Shown: positions 1 through 12,779, counted from the stretch's first letter. The stretch is 64,000 nt of DNA from Cryptomeria japonica (GCF_030272615.1 NC_081410.1:187638119-187702118); one strand, 5' to 3'. Numbers and translations are program-made. Notes: generated by a model from the sequence alone, not told the origin.

Positions 1-2074
1 GAATAGTATGGATCAACGTATGAGTAATGTTGCCGCGAAGCAACTTTAGCTTTTCTATATTAAGGAAAAATGTAGTTATATAATGAAACTGTATTAAAGG
101 TGTACTCAATGCTTTCCCTTTGTGATGAACAAATTTATAAGGTTTATGTGTGCCAACCTATTCCTCTCTTTTATTTGAGCATATTGATGGCAGTTCTTGA
201 GCATAGTGATGATGTATCTTGGAGGATCTTGTTGCCTTGTCTTCATGAATGGTAGGTTTTGTCCTCATGAGCTGCTAGTTGGTAGGTGTTGGTAGACATG
301 AGGGTGGACTTTATCCATGTGTACCTCTGGCTTATGGTGAGTATCTTGAGAGATACGTTGCTATGCGGGATGTGACTTGCGTTTGCCCTTTTCCACGAGG
401 TACACTACCATGTGAGATACGTCCATTGTGTGTCTTCTTTGCTCGGAGTATTTCCATGCCGCGTGACGACGTGATGAGGGTTAAGTCAAGGTGCACACTG
501 CCATGCCGTGTGGATGTGTGACTTGGTTGCACAACACGATGAGCTACTACAATAGCTAGACGATTGTTCCTTCCTTCCTCGTTGGTGGCTAGATGCTAGT
601 CACATAGTGATGTTCTTTGCAGTTTTGATATTATTATTTATGGTTTAGCCACGATCTTGCAATCTTTTGCTTACTTGATTTGGTGTTGCAAATTCCAGAT
701 TATTTTCTTGCCTTACTGTTGAATTGATGGTTTATTATCTTTATTCATCTGTACTTTGGTGGCTAAACTAGTTTATCATTATTTTTTTTCGTATGTTGGT
801 CTTGTGTTGAAATGTGAAATTCCTCTTTAAGGACGTATGGGACGGTCTTGGTTGAGTGTATACGAGGAAGTATACATATGGAACCTTGACGATGGGGGCA
901 TGTGAGGCTGTGATGCAGCTAGGATCCACTACCTACCTATGTGTGGTGATTATCTCTTGGAGGCTAACCACCTTACTCAACAAGGGATGTTCACAAAGGT
1001 CTTGTATGGAAGGTAGCATTGCTATGGTGTACCCTAGCACCATCAAGCCCTTGAGTGAGATATTGGATATTTATGATCATATTATTGTTCTGAGATTAGG
1101 CATAGAGATGTTGATTGTACATGTTATCTTTGACCAAGCATTAGACATGCTCACATGTGGCCTTTTGAGTGTGCATTTCAGTTATGTGGATGATTATTAT
1201 GTAAAATCATGGAGTAAATTGTGTTATCTTGTCACTATGTTATGGGACATAGTCATTGGAAATATTTTTATATGCTTGGCAAGTGTAAACAATTGTGTAC
1301 TATATGTTGCTCTTATTTATTGAAAGTTAACTTGGTTGTAGAATTTGAATTTTGAAGCTTTTTCTATGTGATAAAATTTTATGATGAGGATGGATTGGTA
1401 AAAGAAATTGATCATTATGGCATATTTTCTTGTCATATTTGGTAGATGAGTATGGAAATTGTTGTTTACCTCTTTGTAATGCATTAATTTGGTGTAATGA
1501 AAGGAACAAAATTCTTGTTTCTTTGCTATAATTATGGATAATTCCTAGAAAGTTATAAGAAATGTATGGATTTAGATGTATCTTACCGATCTATAATGTC
1601 ATTCGTAGAGGATTTAGCAATAATTTTTCATTTATTTGTGAAAAGATTCCTATGTGCAATTTGATATTTGATAAATGAGTTTCAGGGCTGATGTGTTCAA
1701 CATGCTTTCCATCTAGCCTTACAACTTCCAAGAGTAAGTCAAAACGGAGAAAATAGTACCGCTGCCCTTATTAGATTCTAATCTTGGTTTGACCTTGGTT
1801 AGTTTATCATATTATTATGTTATAATTAGATGTTTTGATTATTGTGTGTACCGGTTAATGTGGTTTTCACATCAATTTGTATGTAAGTTTATTAGTTCTC
1901 CTAATTCGTGTTATTGATCTTGGGCTAACACTTTTATTATATATATGTATGCATGTATGACTCTTGGTTCTAGGAGATTACAGGTATAGTACCGCATAGG
2001 TACGAGGTTCGTCTCCACCTGGGTTCGCAAGTGTGAGTGTTCCTCTTTGGTCCTTAGAGATTGGATTAGGTGGT
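1..2074 (+). other. Unassigned sequence, possibly the 3' non-coding end of a Ty3-type element
   Basis: I see no recognisable protein family here. The longest open frame (856-1323, 155 codons) has no motif I know and is probably chance. The last hundred bases, with a purine-rich GGATTAGGTGG just before TGTAAGACCCC at 2075, resemble the junction between the internal region and 3' LTR of plant Ty3 elements, so this stretch could be the non-coding tail of such an element whose pol lies upstream of the window. That assignment is an inference from a short motif. Confidence 0.3.
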
Positions 2075-3096
2075 TGTAAGACCCCCGTTTGACCATAGTC
2101 ATGCTCAAGTGAACATTGTCAGTCATCCGTCAGTATTCCCTTTGGTGGGGTATGCAGTTCGTCTGTCTGTTTGACTTTCTTGTGTTGCGTGTTTTGTGTG
2201 TGGTTAAATTAAGTATTTAATCCATAGTATTTAATTTTATTTAATGTGTTTACGCATTAGTATTTTAGGGACTAAATTAAATAGGTTCATTTTATGCGAT
2301 TTATCATAAATTAGAATTGCTCAATTCAAGTTGGTAGCAAGTTCGATTAAATGGTTAATAATGATGAATTTATTCAGTTTATGCTTTTGGAAAGGAAAGA
2401 TTTAAATTTATTCGAAATAGAAATAATTTAATCTCTTTGGCATTTTGGAATAGAAAGGTTAATTTCAATTATTTAAGAAAATCAATTTGTCATATAAGCA
2501 AGTTTGATTAATGGTTATTTTCAAAATTGTAAATTAAAAAATTTGAATGAATTTTGGGATTTTATTTTAAATGAAAATATTTTAAATTCAAAAATGAGAT
2601 TTTTGGTCAAAACTTTTCCCATTTAACCTAGGTTCTAGAAAAATATTAGGGAGGATTATTTTGGAGAGTATTTTTGGAATGAAAATTTGGGGATTTTGGA
2701 AGAGAAGAAATTTCTTGAAGTTGGAGGTTGGGCTCTTCATCAGATCTTTTCCAGGATTCCTAAATGAGGTAGGATTTTGTTTATCACTTGGGTTCTTTGT
2801 TTAATCAAAGATTGGGTTTGGTTGTTCTCCATGTATTTTTAGTTTAAATCTCCATTGAATGCTCTCAGGATTATGTTTTATTGAGAAATTGGTTTGGAGT
2901 TTGGCAGATTGGTTGAATCATTATGTGAGAAATGGTTCTTTTTGGCCCAAATATGATGTTTGGTTGAGGAAAAATTTCCTATTTTAGCCTAGTTAATTGA
3001 CATTTTTTATATTTTTGAATGTCATGGACATTCTAAAAAATATATTTTAGTCTTTGTATGAGACTGTGAATTAATGAAATATGGGGTTTTCATCTT

Positions 3097-3145
3097 AAAA
3101 AAAAAAAAGAGTTTGTATAAAAATAAATAAATAAATAAATAAAAA
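3097..3145. repeat. A-rich run followed by an (AAAT)n microsatellite
   Basis: A run of about 12 A (3097-3108) is followed after a short gap by about six AAAT units (3121-3145). It could be the poly(A) tail of an old plus-strand retroposon, but I found no target duplication around it. Confidence 0.7.
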
Positions 3146-3295
3146 TTTAAAATGAAATTTTTTAGTTTTAACGGGGTGGATTTAGGGTTTGGAGGGCAGA
3201 GGAGCCGAGGCTCAACAAGCATCCCTCTCCCTTCCCTTCCCCTCTGTGGACCACCGTTGGGAGGTCTACGCCCACCGATGGCCATAGAGCTCTAC

Positions 3296-3400
3296 GACCA
3301 CAGGGTGGCAGCAGTGATCTGCGACCATAGGGTGGCAGCAGTGATCTGCGACCATAGTGTGGCTGCAAAGTCATGTGACCCTGTGGTGGCCGCACAGACC
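3296..3400. repeat. 27-bp minisatellite in a GC-rich patch
   Basis: Units of 27 bp start at 3296, 3323, 3350 and 3377 (start GACCAYAGGGTGGCAGCAG). The first two are nearly identical; the third and fourth are diverged. Because 27 is a multiple of three, it makes a nine-residue repeat in an apparent 109-codon frame (3152-3481), which I treat as incidental. The surrounding ~330 bp is far more GC-rich than its neighbourhood. Confidence 0.8.
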
Positions 3401-3649
3401 CCGCGTCCACCATGGTTTCCACAACCTCCGTGGCTAGGGCACGACCGCCCCCACTCCCATGGATGGGAGGTGGGCTTGTAGGTGCCCCTTTGTTATTTTT
3501 TTAATTATTTTTTTAAATTAAAAAATATATATATGCGTCGCAATTTAATTTTTTTTTTTAAGTTTAAAATATTATTTTATTAAAGAAAAAAAAAATTTAA
3601 TATAGTTTTTTATTATTAATTATTTATTAATATATATTTTATTGATCGA

Positions 3650-3651
<2 letters not shown>

Positions 3652-3681
<30 letters not shown>
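3652..3681. repeat. (TA)n microsatellite
   Basis: About 15 uninterrupted AT dinucleotides in AT-rich DNA. Confidence 0.9.
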
Positions 3682-3684
<3 letters not shown>

Positions 3685-4106
3685 TATTTAATTTGTATTT
3701 TTCTCTATGTATGCAAGTATTGGTTTAGTTAGGAAATGACTATCAATTTTTATTTTCCTTTGTATTGTATATTTCCATTTTTGGAAAGTATATGCTTGTT
3801 TTGCAGACATGAGAGTGGTTTATTTATTTCAAAAAAGAATAAGAATCATGTTTTATTTTAAACAATAAATATCATATATTAGTTGATTAATCTGAATATT
3901 TGATTTTATATCATTGGGTGTTCTACATATAAAATATTTATATTAATGTGATTTTGGTTGAAAACTCGTGAGGAAGTATTTATATTAATGTTATAATGCA
4001 AATGAACTCTAGTAAGTTAGTAAATCATGAACGACCTATACCTAGACAAGGTAGACAAATTGCAATCAAACTTAGATCCTTTAGAAAATTGGATTGATTG
4101 TTTTGG

Positions 4107-5879
4107 TTTTTTGATAAAAGTGGATAGAACCATTGAAATATATTAATTTTAAAAAGTTTTTTAATAGTGTTTGGTTCAAAAAGAATTGAAGGGAAAGAAC
4201 CAGTAAGAAAACCCTTCAGTATTGCTTAAGTTACACAAGCCTATTCTACCCAATACAAAATTCTCATTGGCTTACTACATCAAAAAACCCATCCCCATTA
4301 CATAAGCCACATTAGACAGAAAGGAAGTCGCAAGTGGAAGCATATAGGAGGAAGATTAAAGAATGATATTAGGAGGATGCATAACCATTACTGCCAAAAA
4401 AACACCAATCTGAACCACCCCTATCTATGAAACACAATTCTCCAAACCACTAGTTAGAATGATACCACATAGCAGAAAGGAAACCATAATCAGAGACCCT
4501 GTTAAAATAAACATTGTGATCAAGCATAACATAACCTAAATGAGGAGAAAGAGAGGATGTTGAAGTCCTCATGGAGCCAAAATAAATCTAATCCACAGAA
4601 AAGACCATAGAACGATCCAAGAAAAAAGCAACAAAAGAAGGAGCCAACTCAGATACCAATTGATTTGTAGATTCCAAGATCTGAAGGACAACCACTAACC
4701 ACCAACCCAAAACAAAAGCTTCCATACAAAACAAAACATCTTGACATGTAATACGCAGTGACAAAAAATAGAGAGACATAAAAACCAACCACAGAACTTA
4801 CATATATACCATTCACACAAAGGAGCATTATAAAAAACCATAGAAATCTCCACAAGTGTGCAAGGCACATCACTGAAATATGATGACAGAAGATCAATTC
4901 TTATAATCATATGAATAAAGAGAGCAACAAGATGGAAGCATGAAATTACCCAATATAATGTGGAACAGGCATGCCATGAAACCACAATCCTCACTGAAAA
5001 CCAAGAAATGAAGCAAACTAACATGTCACTGTAATCATCAGTGAAAGACCGAACAAGGAGAATGCACGAGCGAAGATACCCAACACATCCCTCCCAACTT
5101 AACCAAATATGATTAAAACACACAAACCCAACACCAAGAAATGATTAAAGGAATGTGCCTGCGCAGAACAACAAACAATAACATGTAATGAGTACTTCTT
5201 GAAAGATACACTAAACAACCCCAAGTACTCAAAGCACCTTTATAATAAAAGGCCAATTAAATATGAAATGAAAGCCACACCAAACTTATATAGAACAAAA
5301 AACATCACATGCCAAACCAATTAGGCACACAATTGCAAACCCCACACCCTCCTTGTTCCATGTAGAAATTCTTGCTGAATATGCCATTAACAAGGGAGTT
5401 CTCATAAGGTGAACAACACCCTCCTCAATGCCACATACGAAAGAAAAGACACACCCAACAAGGAGGTTGATGAAGACTACAACTATGCCCAAACTATTTA
5501 AGGCACCCGAATATAGACTCCACACTCCCCCCGCTCTATACAAAGATACTTACCGAATATGCCATAAGACAAAGGAATTATGATAAGGAATATAATACCC
5601 TCCTCTATGTCATATGTGAAAGAAAACATTACCACTATCCATCCTTACTGGTTACGTCAGAAGATAACCATTACATTTACCTTGTAAGATTACCTCCTTT
5701 ACTTTAAATATTCCAAAACTGAGGAAGGGATCTCTTCCACACGTACCTCCCGCATATTAGCATCACTGTCAATGGCTAAGTTATCCAAGAAATCTGCAAT
5801 CTTATTCACTTCTCTATAATAGTGGGAAATCAAGAAGGAATCAAAAAAATCTAATTTTTACAAAATATGATCAAGTATA
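4107..5879 (-). other. LINE 3' untranslated region with an internal duplication
   Basis: No domain is readable between the RNase H region and the 3' terminus. Two diverged copies of a roughly 110-bp block lie at about 5335-5445 and 5518-5625. They share TGAATATGCCAT or CGAATATGCCAT and CACCCTCCTCAATG or TACCCTCCTCTATG, and are spaced about 180 bp apart. The minus-strand frames of 60-140 codons here have no conserved motif and are probably chance. Confidence 0.5.
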
Positions 5880-8170
5880 TACACTCTGAATAATAACCAT
5901 AGAATCACCTTCAATTATCAAGTCCTTAATTCCCAAAGATATATCCATATCCAAACCAAAAGACAAAGCATAGAATTTTGCACAATTGTTAGTCTTGAAA
6001 CCAATCGCATGACAACGAGCCTAAATAAATCTTACCTTATGATCATAAATTACCATACCTGCCCCTGCTAGGCTAGGGTTCCCATGAGAAGCACCATCAA
6101 AATTCAATTTAAACTGCCCTTGCGGAGGAGGTTTCCAGCAAGAAAAATTTCTCTTACTTATAGCATTAGTCTTATTCAAAATAGATCTATGAGTAGGTAA
6201 AACTAATAACATCCTCCAGACTCAAGTTACCCTACTATTCCAATGAGAAAAAGAGGTAAGATTTTCCAAATTCTTGTAAATAAAAGACAAAGCAACTTTA
6301 GAGATGAAAGATTCAATCCTCAATAAAACCTCAGCCAAGGAAGAGCTTGTTTGTTTAAAAATCCTATTATTACGCTCTAACCAAATATTCAAAATCACAA
6401 TAGATGGAGAAATAATCCAAAGACATGCATAAAAAGATGAAGCAAATAGGAGAGGCCAGGCTCTGAAGTGGGAAAGTAGATTCTTACCAATAAAAAAGGA
6501 TAGATTTATCTTTTCAAACAACCACTGCCAGCAAGCATAGGCAAAATCATAGTGAAGAAACAAGTGTGCAGAGGATTCTAAATTTTTGTTACAAAAAACA
6601 CAAGGAAATACTGTAGTAATACCCAACCTGTCCAACCTCATACCTATAAGGATCCTATCCTGCACTGCTAACCAAGCAAAAGAACCAACCTTTGGGAGGC
6701 GAGTCATATGCCAAAACAACTTGTATGGCCAAGTAGATAAATCTTTAGCAACCAAGAGAGAATTATAGCCTTCCTTAACTGTGTACTTACCAGAGATATT
6801 CCTTGTCTAGATAAGTTCATTGTCAGCATCAAAAAGAATTATTACTCTCACCCCCAACATCTTTTCATATTCCAATTTCACATTTTGATCAATATCTAAA
6901 AACTCAATTGATTTCCATCTTGCCACCTTAAGATTTCCACTATACTCAATCTCAAAATAATCAGCCACAAAGACACCCCAAAGGGAAGAAAGAGTGGAGA
7001 TTAAAGGAGACCAATCCCTTCTATTCACCAGAGGGGGATGTCCATTCCAAACTTCCTCCCAAAACCTGATCTTTCTACCATTATGAACAATCCATGAGAG
7101 ATGGGGCAAAATCGCTAATCTACATTTACATAGAAAATTCCAAATAGTTGAACGAGATGGCAAATTAGAAACTTGAAAAACATACTCTCTTGGTCCATTA
7201 TTTAAATATTTAGCAAACATAATCTATGCCCGAAAGGAGAGTAGTCTCTCATACAATTTCCAAACCAGTTTAGCACTTAAGGCTAAATTATGACTTTCCA
7301 GACTCCTAATACCTGTGCCCCCAAGGTTTTTAGGCAAACACATTTTATCCCATGCTACCAGAGGGAGTTTCTTCTTACCATCTTTATTATTAATCCAAAG
7401 GAAGGACCTAAGAGTATCTTGCAAATTAACAATAGCCACTTTTGAAGACTACAAAATAGACATGAGATAAATAGGAACATGATTTAGGACAAACTTAATA
7501 AGAACAATCTTACCAGCCAAAGTTAACCATCTATGATTCCAAGATAGAATCCTTCTAGAGATAACTAAAATAATCTTATCCCAAAACTCAACTTTATCTT
7601 GCTTAATGAAGAAAGGTATACCAAGATAAGAACAAGGAAGATCTCTAGATGCAAATCTCCAAAAAATCTTCAATCTATCTTGAACCAATTGTGAAGCATG
7701 AAGGAAAAAAATCTTTGACTTATCAACATTTACTCATTGACCAGAAAAGGAAGCATAATTATTTATTATCCTCTTTATCACTCTTGCCTCACCCAAAGAA
7801 GCCTGACCAAATAACAAGGTGTCATCTGCAAACAAACAATGGGAAATGCTTTGTGGAACATTCTGAATCCTAATTCCCTTCCAAAGCCCTCCTAGCTTAG
7901 CGGCTCTAATAGCCCAACTGAACATTTCAGCTAGAAGAATGAACAAGAAAGGAGACAGGGGATCCCCCTACCTCAAACCCCTAGAAGAGGAGAAAAAACC
8001 ACAAGGGGAGCCATTAATTAGAACCAAGAACCTTGCAGAAGAAATACAAGCATGAATCCATTTGACCCATGCCTTGTAAAAGCCCAATTTAAGTAGAACA
8101 ACACACAAATCCCCCCATTCTACTATATCATATGCCTTCATCATATCTAATTTGAGGATCATGGCCAGGA
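5880..8170 (-). pseudogene. LINE ORF2 remnant: reverse transcriptase, zinc-binding RT-associated domain and RNase H
   Basis: One minus-strand frame runs from about 8170 to 5880 with roughly seven in-frame stops and no obvious frameshift. Readable in order: the RT palm with LKLDMMKAYDIVEW (about 8150), the GDPLSPFLFILL block after a stop that replaces the usual Gln, and the catalytic FADD motif in CLFADDTLLFG (about 7830). Then come the thumb region and a zf-RVT-type domain with VFCN and HLFLH (about 6700-6500). An RNase H start follows, KLNFDGASHGNPS near 6080-6120, where the first Asp is kept. In the plant L1 lineage the protein copies its own RNA at the nicked target. This copy lacks the start and endonuclease and cannot be functional. 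The stops fit Gln or Trp codons changed by single transitions. Confidence 0.85.
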
Positions 8171-8171
8171 T

Positions 8172-9979
8172 CAATTGTTGTGAGTAAACAATAGGAAAAA
8201 AAATTGTCTTTTCCGATTTATGCCTATGCATGTTTAATTTTTTGTATTCGCATTTTCTTAAGAAATCACAAGTGCTTGATTGTGATTGTTGGATATTGTC
8301 GTATGTTGATTTGGGTACTTGCACATGTCCTTGATCTCAAGCTTTGTATATTTTCTTATGATGGTGTTGTATCTGGTAATGTCCTTTATGCGAGTGTCGA
8401 ATATTGATTCATGGTTGACCATAGCTAGTCAGGTCTCTAGTTAGAGTACCATCAGTAAGTGTACCTCGTATGAATTCTTGTTTGACCAAGTGGATATTCC
8501 TACCATTTTGAACTCTGTATGCTTGACCTTGTGTATTCCTTGGTTTTAGGAGTTTGTTGGGTTATGGTCTAGTGTCATACAGGAAAGTGGATTTCAAATG
8601 GGGGTTGTGCCCAAAGTGGTTGTTGGGTAACCCATTGAAAGTGTGTCTAAATAAGTGATAACCTAATAGCTTATTAGAGAGTTTAGATAATGGAATCACT
8701 AAGTAAGATAATTGTGCCTCACTCATGGGATGAGTGCTAGTACAGACTCAACATGTAGAGAGAAGGCTTGAAATGGAAAACCATCAACCTTGTCTTCACG
8801 AAAGGATGTATGGGTCCACATGAGGCTTGTATGGGTTGGAGGTTCGGAATAGGTTGCCAGGGTAACCTAGTGGATGGGGCCGGAACCTATGAAGACCTAC
8901 AATGGTAACCATACCAGGTTATGTGATGACAGTTGTCCCTTATGTTCGCTAGTGTGTTGTTGTGTTGTCTTTGATAGGAGCATTGTGGTGGAGTTGTCCT
9001 ATAATTTATACCTTTGTGAGATCCTGATATACATGTTAGACCTTGGGTTGTGAAGATTTAGTTTTGTGGATGCTTGAGTAGATCTTTTGCAATTGCTTCT
9101 TATTGTGTTCAGTTGGATCCTTTCCTATTCAGGGATCATTCATGTATTTATTTGACCGATGTGATTGTATGAATTATGTGTTTTTGTACACCTTTATGGC
9201 AGAATGTAAATGATGTGAACCTTATGTGTTCTTCACCCATTTTATTATTAGAGGGTTCTTGTAGTTGAGAAAACCCAGAGATGTAGCCTACTTGGGGTGA
9301 ACTCTGATATTATTTTAGTGTTATGTGATGTTATGTTCTTATGTTTCCTTTTTAATTTAGCATATATGGATGACATTATGTTAGAATGTATAATATGGAT
9401 TAGTTGAAGTTAATCTTAAATGCATGTATATAGTCATCTTAGTAAATGCAGTAATTTGGATCATGAAAGAATGTATATTTGAATAATGGAATGTATTTAG
9501 TTATTGATAATGCAATTAAGTATGTATGGAAATTATTCATTAGTTTATGATGAAATTAAAGTATGTTATGAAATTAGATGCATGACTTATGTTTTAATGA
9601 AAAGTTTGAATGTAATGTATGGGTAAATTTTATTGGATGAACCTTATCACGCTATCTATACTTTTAACCTCAATGGGTGAACCTTATCATGTTATCTATA
9701 TTTTTATCTTACCGAAAGATTTTATCCTTGTTTAAGTATTATGTTGTCATTAAGTTAATTAGCTTAATTAAATTAATTAGCATGAGTTGAGTTAAATGTT
9801 GAATTAAGTAATCACATTGGGAAACTCTTTAGGTGTTATTTAAGTCTTTCGTTGTGGTATCTGAGCTTATGATAGCTCATTGTATCATTGTGTTGTGTTT
9901 AATTTGAAAAAAATATATTTGGACTCTATTCTTGTGTTTTTAGCTTAATCCCTTCGGGGTTTTCTAGTGGGACATTACA
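8172..9979 (+). repeat. Candidate Ty3-type LTR, second part
   Basis: Non-coding, T- and G-rich plus-strand sequence that ends in GGGACATTACA at 9979; element F gag reads from 9980 in the other direction. This abrupt change and the CA-type terminus suggest the 3' end of an LTR inserted into F, with TGCTT (9980-9984) as the expected duplicated target. The partner flank is outside the window. Nothing else is recognisable in this 1.8 kb. Confidence 0.4.
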
Positions 9980-10836
9980 TGCTTCTTAGGATTTCTATCT
10001 CTTTTTGGGCATCTAGAAGAAAAAGGTCTAATCTTATTACATGAAAAACATTTAAGAGGTAACTTACCCTCATACTTACCAGCTCTCTCATCTTCTTCAA
10101 GCTCTCTTTCTTATTGTTCAATCTCTCTCATCTTCTTCTCATATTTGGATACCCTTGTAGAACTTTCTCCTAGATCATACTTATACTTCCCAAATATAGT
10201 AGCTTTAAATGCTTATTCAGATATAGGAGGGACTTCACCAAATTTTCTCAACTTAAAAGTAGCAAACTTTCCAATCAACATGTCTCTAGTCACATCTATC
10301 ACAGTCTGGATCTCTTCAATAGAAGAAACCTTATGCTTGTAAGCAAGAGGTAAGGATCTCATCACCTTAGCCATAATCTCAAATTCTTCTAATACTCCAT
10401 CATCACATCTGATATTCAACACAAGTTCATTAACCCTCTACATAAAGGAGGCAATGTTTTCATTTTTGCCTATCTTTAGCATCTCATACTTTCCCTTCAA
10501 GCTCTGCAACTTAGAAACTTTCACATGACTATCACCTTCATACAAATTCTCTAGCTTCTTCTAGATCTCATGAGTAGTTTGCAAATCCATCACATTAGTC
10601 ATCTCAAAATTAGTCAAGGCACTCAAAAATGCTTCCTTCGCTCTAATATTGAATTCATCTTTCTTAATCTTATCTGAAGTGGTAGGGCCATTCTAAGGTA
10701 CATTATAAACATTCTTAGTAACTCTCCAATAGTCTTCACCGATGCATCTCAAATGACATTCCATTTGGTTCTTCCAGAGAGTATAATTTATTCCATCAAA
10801 CCTCGAACTATCCTTCTTATAAGAAAAGGTTGACAT
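9980..10836 (-). pseudogene. Element F: Copia gag, N-terminal part (pseudogene)
   Basis: Reading the minus strand from an ATG at 10836, the frame starts MSTFSYKKDSSRFDG and continues with YTLWKNQMECHL, the usual start of plant Copia Gag. The UBN2-type core MRSLPLAYKHKVSSIEE lies near 10350. The CCHC knuckle near 10040 reads CFSC...SSRC, but the Gly-His pair is replaced by Arg-Pro, so it cannot bind zinc normally. Several in-frame stops are present. Gag should follow the LTR and PBS directly, and it does: PBS and LTR lie just above 10878. The frame is cut at 9980 by the putative Ty3 LTR, so protease and pol of F are not in the window. Confidence 0.8.
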
Positions 10837-10878
10837 CCTGGATCACCTCAAGCAACCAAGCTTCTTCCAAAGGATCTA

Positions 10879-10892
10879 GCTCTGATACCAAT
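10879..10892 (-). promoter_or_regulatory. Primer-binding site of element F
   Basis: On the minus strand ATTGGTATCAGAGC follows the LTR end. It matches the 3' end of initiator tRNA-Met, the usual primer for plant Copia minus-strand synthesis. Confidence 0.85.
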
Positions 10893-11527
10893 TATTGGCA
10901 ATAATGCAACAAACTGAGAGGGGGGGTGAATCAATTTGCATCAAAATTCTATGCAACTTAAACTTAAATTCAGATCTAATAATTAACAATTAATGCATAA
11001 ATTAACACCACATCAAAAACACACATAACACCAGGATTTTTGACGTGGAAAACTAGGTTAAGGGAAAAACCAAGGTGGGAACCTACTTATAATGAGATAA
11101 TACCCTGTTAGGAGTAAGTTAAATATTACAATGGGGAATGCACATGCATTGAGGCACACTAACTAGAGTTGACTACTCAAAACAATAAAGGGATACAACC
11201 CTAGGGAAGGCTCACTGCCTTACAAAATATTTGGACAACAATCCAGATTACATGAACTGAGAAAATAGCATCTCGTAATGCCTTATTACAATTCTAGTTA
11301 AGCACATAAACTCAAAATTTGCACTTACACACGTCTACACATTCTTCACACTTCTTCATTTTTCTCCTCTACAACTGAGTGATTAATACAATGTTTGCAC
11401 ATGTAGATAACTCTCAAATGAATATTAAAAGTATTTATACAAATCATCAACCTCTATTTCAAGGTTGGGTAAAATCTCAACATTAATTACAAAATAATAA
11501 CCTCACACACTATAACAACACATGAGG
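10893..11527 (-). repeat. Element F 5' LTR, fragment 1 (broken by element A)
   Basis: The plus strand starts TATTGGCAATAATGC next to the PBS (TG decayed to TA). On the minus strand it contains the conserved GATTCACCCCCCCTCTCAG box (about 10914-10934) and the GGTTTTTCCC/CCACGTCAAAA box (about 11030-11080) shared with the other LTRs here. The LTR stops at TGAGG (11523-11527), the target duplication of A, and resumes at 27581. Confidence 0.8.
11523..11527. repeat. Target-site duplication of element A, left copy
   Basis: TGAGG here and TGAGG at 27576-27580 exactly flank A. This confirms that 11528 and 27575 are the element ends, even though the first base pair of the 5' LTR is TT rather than TG. 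Confidence 0.9.
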
Positions 11528-12717
11528 TTTTACTATTGACTAAGTTGTCATTAGTTTTATGTCCAAAGTCATTCTATATACTCTAGTTGGTTAATACTAC
11601 TGAAATATTCAGTCGGTAAGTACTAAGGGTGTCGGTTACTAAAGAAAGACTAGTCACCGAGATGATATATATCGAGCTGCCTACCAAGTAAATTACCTAT
11701 GTCCACCGAGCAAAAAAGAAGGTATACTGAGTTAATCTAAACCGAGTAGAAATGTGTTACCAAATTCAATGAACCTGGACACATATGTGGAAACGTGCTA
11801 CAAGATTCGATAACAGGGAATCGTTATTACATAGGGAATTGCACATAAAGATTTTGTATGATTTTGAGGATGTTTATCCAATGAAATAATTTCTATGTTT
11901 ATTCATTTGATAAAATATGTTTTTATAATCGATGTATGAACAAGATCACCACCTCAAAGATCTATATATATATAGTATAATTTGAACATCTAAAAAGAGG
12001 GATGATGATGAGTTGATAATGAAAATCTTGAGAGAAGATAAGATGTGATGATTGAACAGAGGTATTCAGAGGTCACCGAGAAGATTTTCAGAAAATAGTT
12101 TAAGGGACACTATATACAAAAGAGGTCACTGAGTTAATCTATCAATTATCGAGGTATTCTTTGAGCATGGTAATTTCATATTGAGTACATAGAGTCTACT
12201 ATAACATTTTTGATGTGAAGTTGCAGATATTTGTAAAGAGTTTGATTGAATTATTTTGAGTTGTGTTAGAAACCTTTAACAGGGTAAAAGACTCTAACAA
12301 GGTCTATAAATTGTAAAGCCTTTAATCAGGTACAACATTTTGTAAAAGTGTTTGTAAAATCCTTTAGCAAGGTAGATCTAAAATATCTTGATACTCCTAA
12401 TAGGGTAAGTTATCAGAAATAGCTAAACATGTAGCTCTAACCGAACAACCTTTATTATTGCAGTAGTGAAGTTGTGGGTGCCATCCCCACCGCAATTTTT
12501 CTCTCTAACCAAGAGTTTTTGTGTAACCAAAATCTTTGTGTTATGGATTAAAATGTGTATGAATATTATTTCTATGATTATGTTTTAGCATTATATGTTA
12601 TGAGATCAACTTTACACAGTTTATGTTTATCAGTAAGATTGTTTTTGAAGAAAAGTTTTGATGTATTGATTCACCCCTCCCCTCTCAGTACATTAGCTTT
12701 CCTTGTTGGACCTAACA
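11528..12717 (+). repeat. 5' LTR of element A
   Basis: The 1190-bp LTR matches 26388-27575 closely along its length and ends in CCTAACA. The first part holds several ACCGAG or decayed ACTGAG hexamers (11650-11740 and 12060-12150). A TATATATATATAG stretch at 11961-11975 is a candidate TATA region. A run of small dyads such as CCTTTAACAGGG lies at 12273-12405, and the box GATTCACCCCTCCCCTCTCAG lies at about 12669. Many differences from the other copy are CG versus TG or CA. Confidence 0.92.
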
Positions 12718-12732
12718 ATTGGTATAAGAGCT
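12718..12732 (+). promoter_or_regulatory. Primer-binding site of element A
   Basis: ATTGGTATAAGAGC follows the LTR directly. It is the initiator tRNA-Met type with one change (C to A) from the form in D and F. Confidence 0.85.
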
Positions 12733-12779
12733 CTACTCTTGGAAAAGGGTTTTACAGCCTAAAGAGAAAAATCCTATCA

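Larger units (their letters stand above)
2075..4106 (+). repeat. Candidate Ty3-type LTR, first part (split by a LINE)
   Basis: The segment starts TGTAAGACCCC right after a purine-rich stretch, a common start of plant Ty3 LTRs. It has no coding signal and includes a short GC-rich patch (about 3150-3480) in otherwise very AT-rich DNA. I pair it with 8172-9979, which ends in ACATTACA exactly where minus-strand Copia gag sequence (element F) resumes. Together they would form one LTR of about 3.8 kb interrupted by the LINE. No second LTR copy lies in the window, so the call rests on terminal motifs and nesting logic. Confidence 0.4.
4107..8171 (-). mobile_element. 5'-truncated L1-type LINE
   Basis: A minus-strand non-LTR retrotransposon remnant. 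Its coding part (reverse transcriptase to RNase H) starts abruptly in the RT palm, so the endonuclease and ORF1 are missing, as in most L1 insertions. The 3' end reads CCACTTTTATCAAAAAACC on the minus strand, the same terminal sequence as the tiny LINE insertion near 57.9 kb. Flanks GGATTGATTGTTTTG (4091) and GGATCAATTGTTGTG (8172) match at 12 of 15 bases, so they are a candidate decayed target duplication. The element sits in sequence I assign to a Ty3 LTR. Confidence 0.75.

Noticed and set aside
856-1323. 155-codon plus-strand frame as a host gene
   Set aside because: No domain, start context or splice evidence; composition does not differ from the flanking non-coding sequence.
3152-3481. 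109-codon frame with nine-residue repeats (VAAVICDHR type)
   Set aside because: The repeat is a 27-bp minisatellite; frames on both strands are open because of it, and no domain flanks it.
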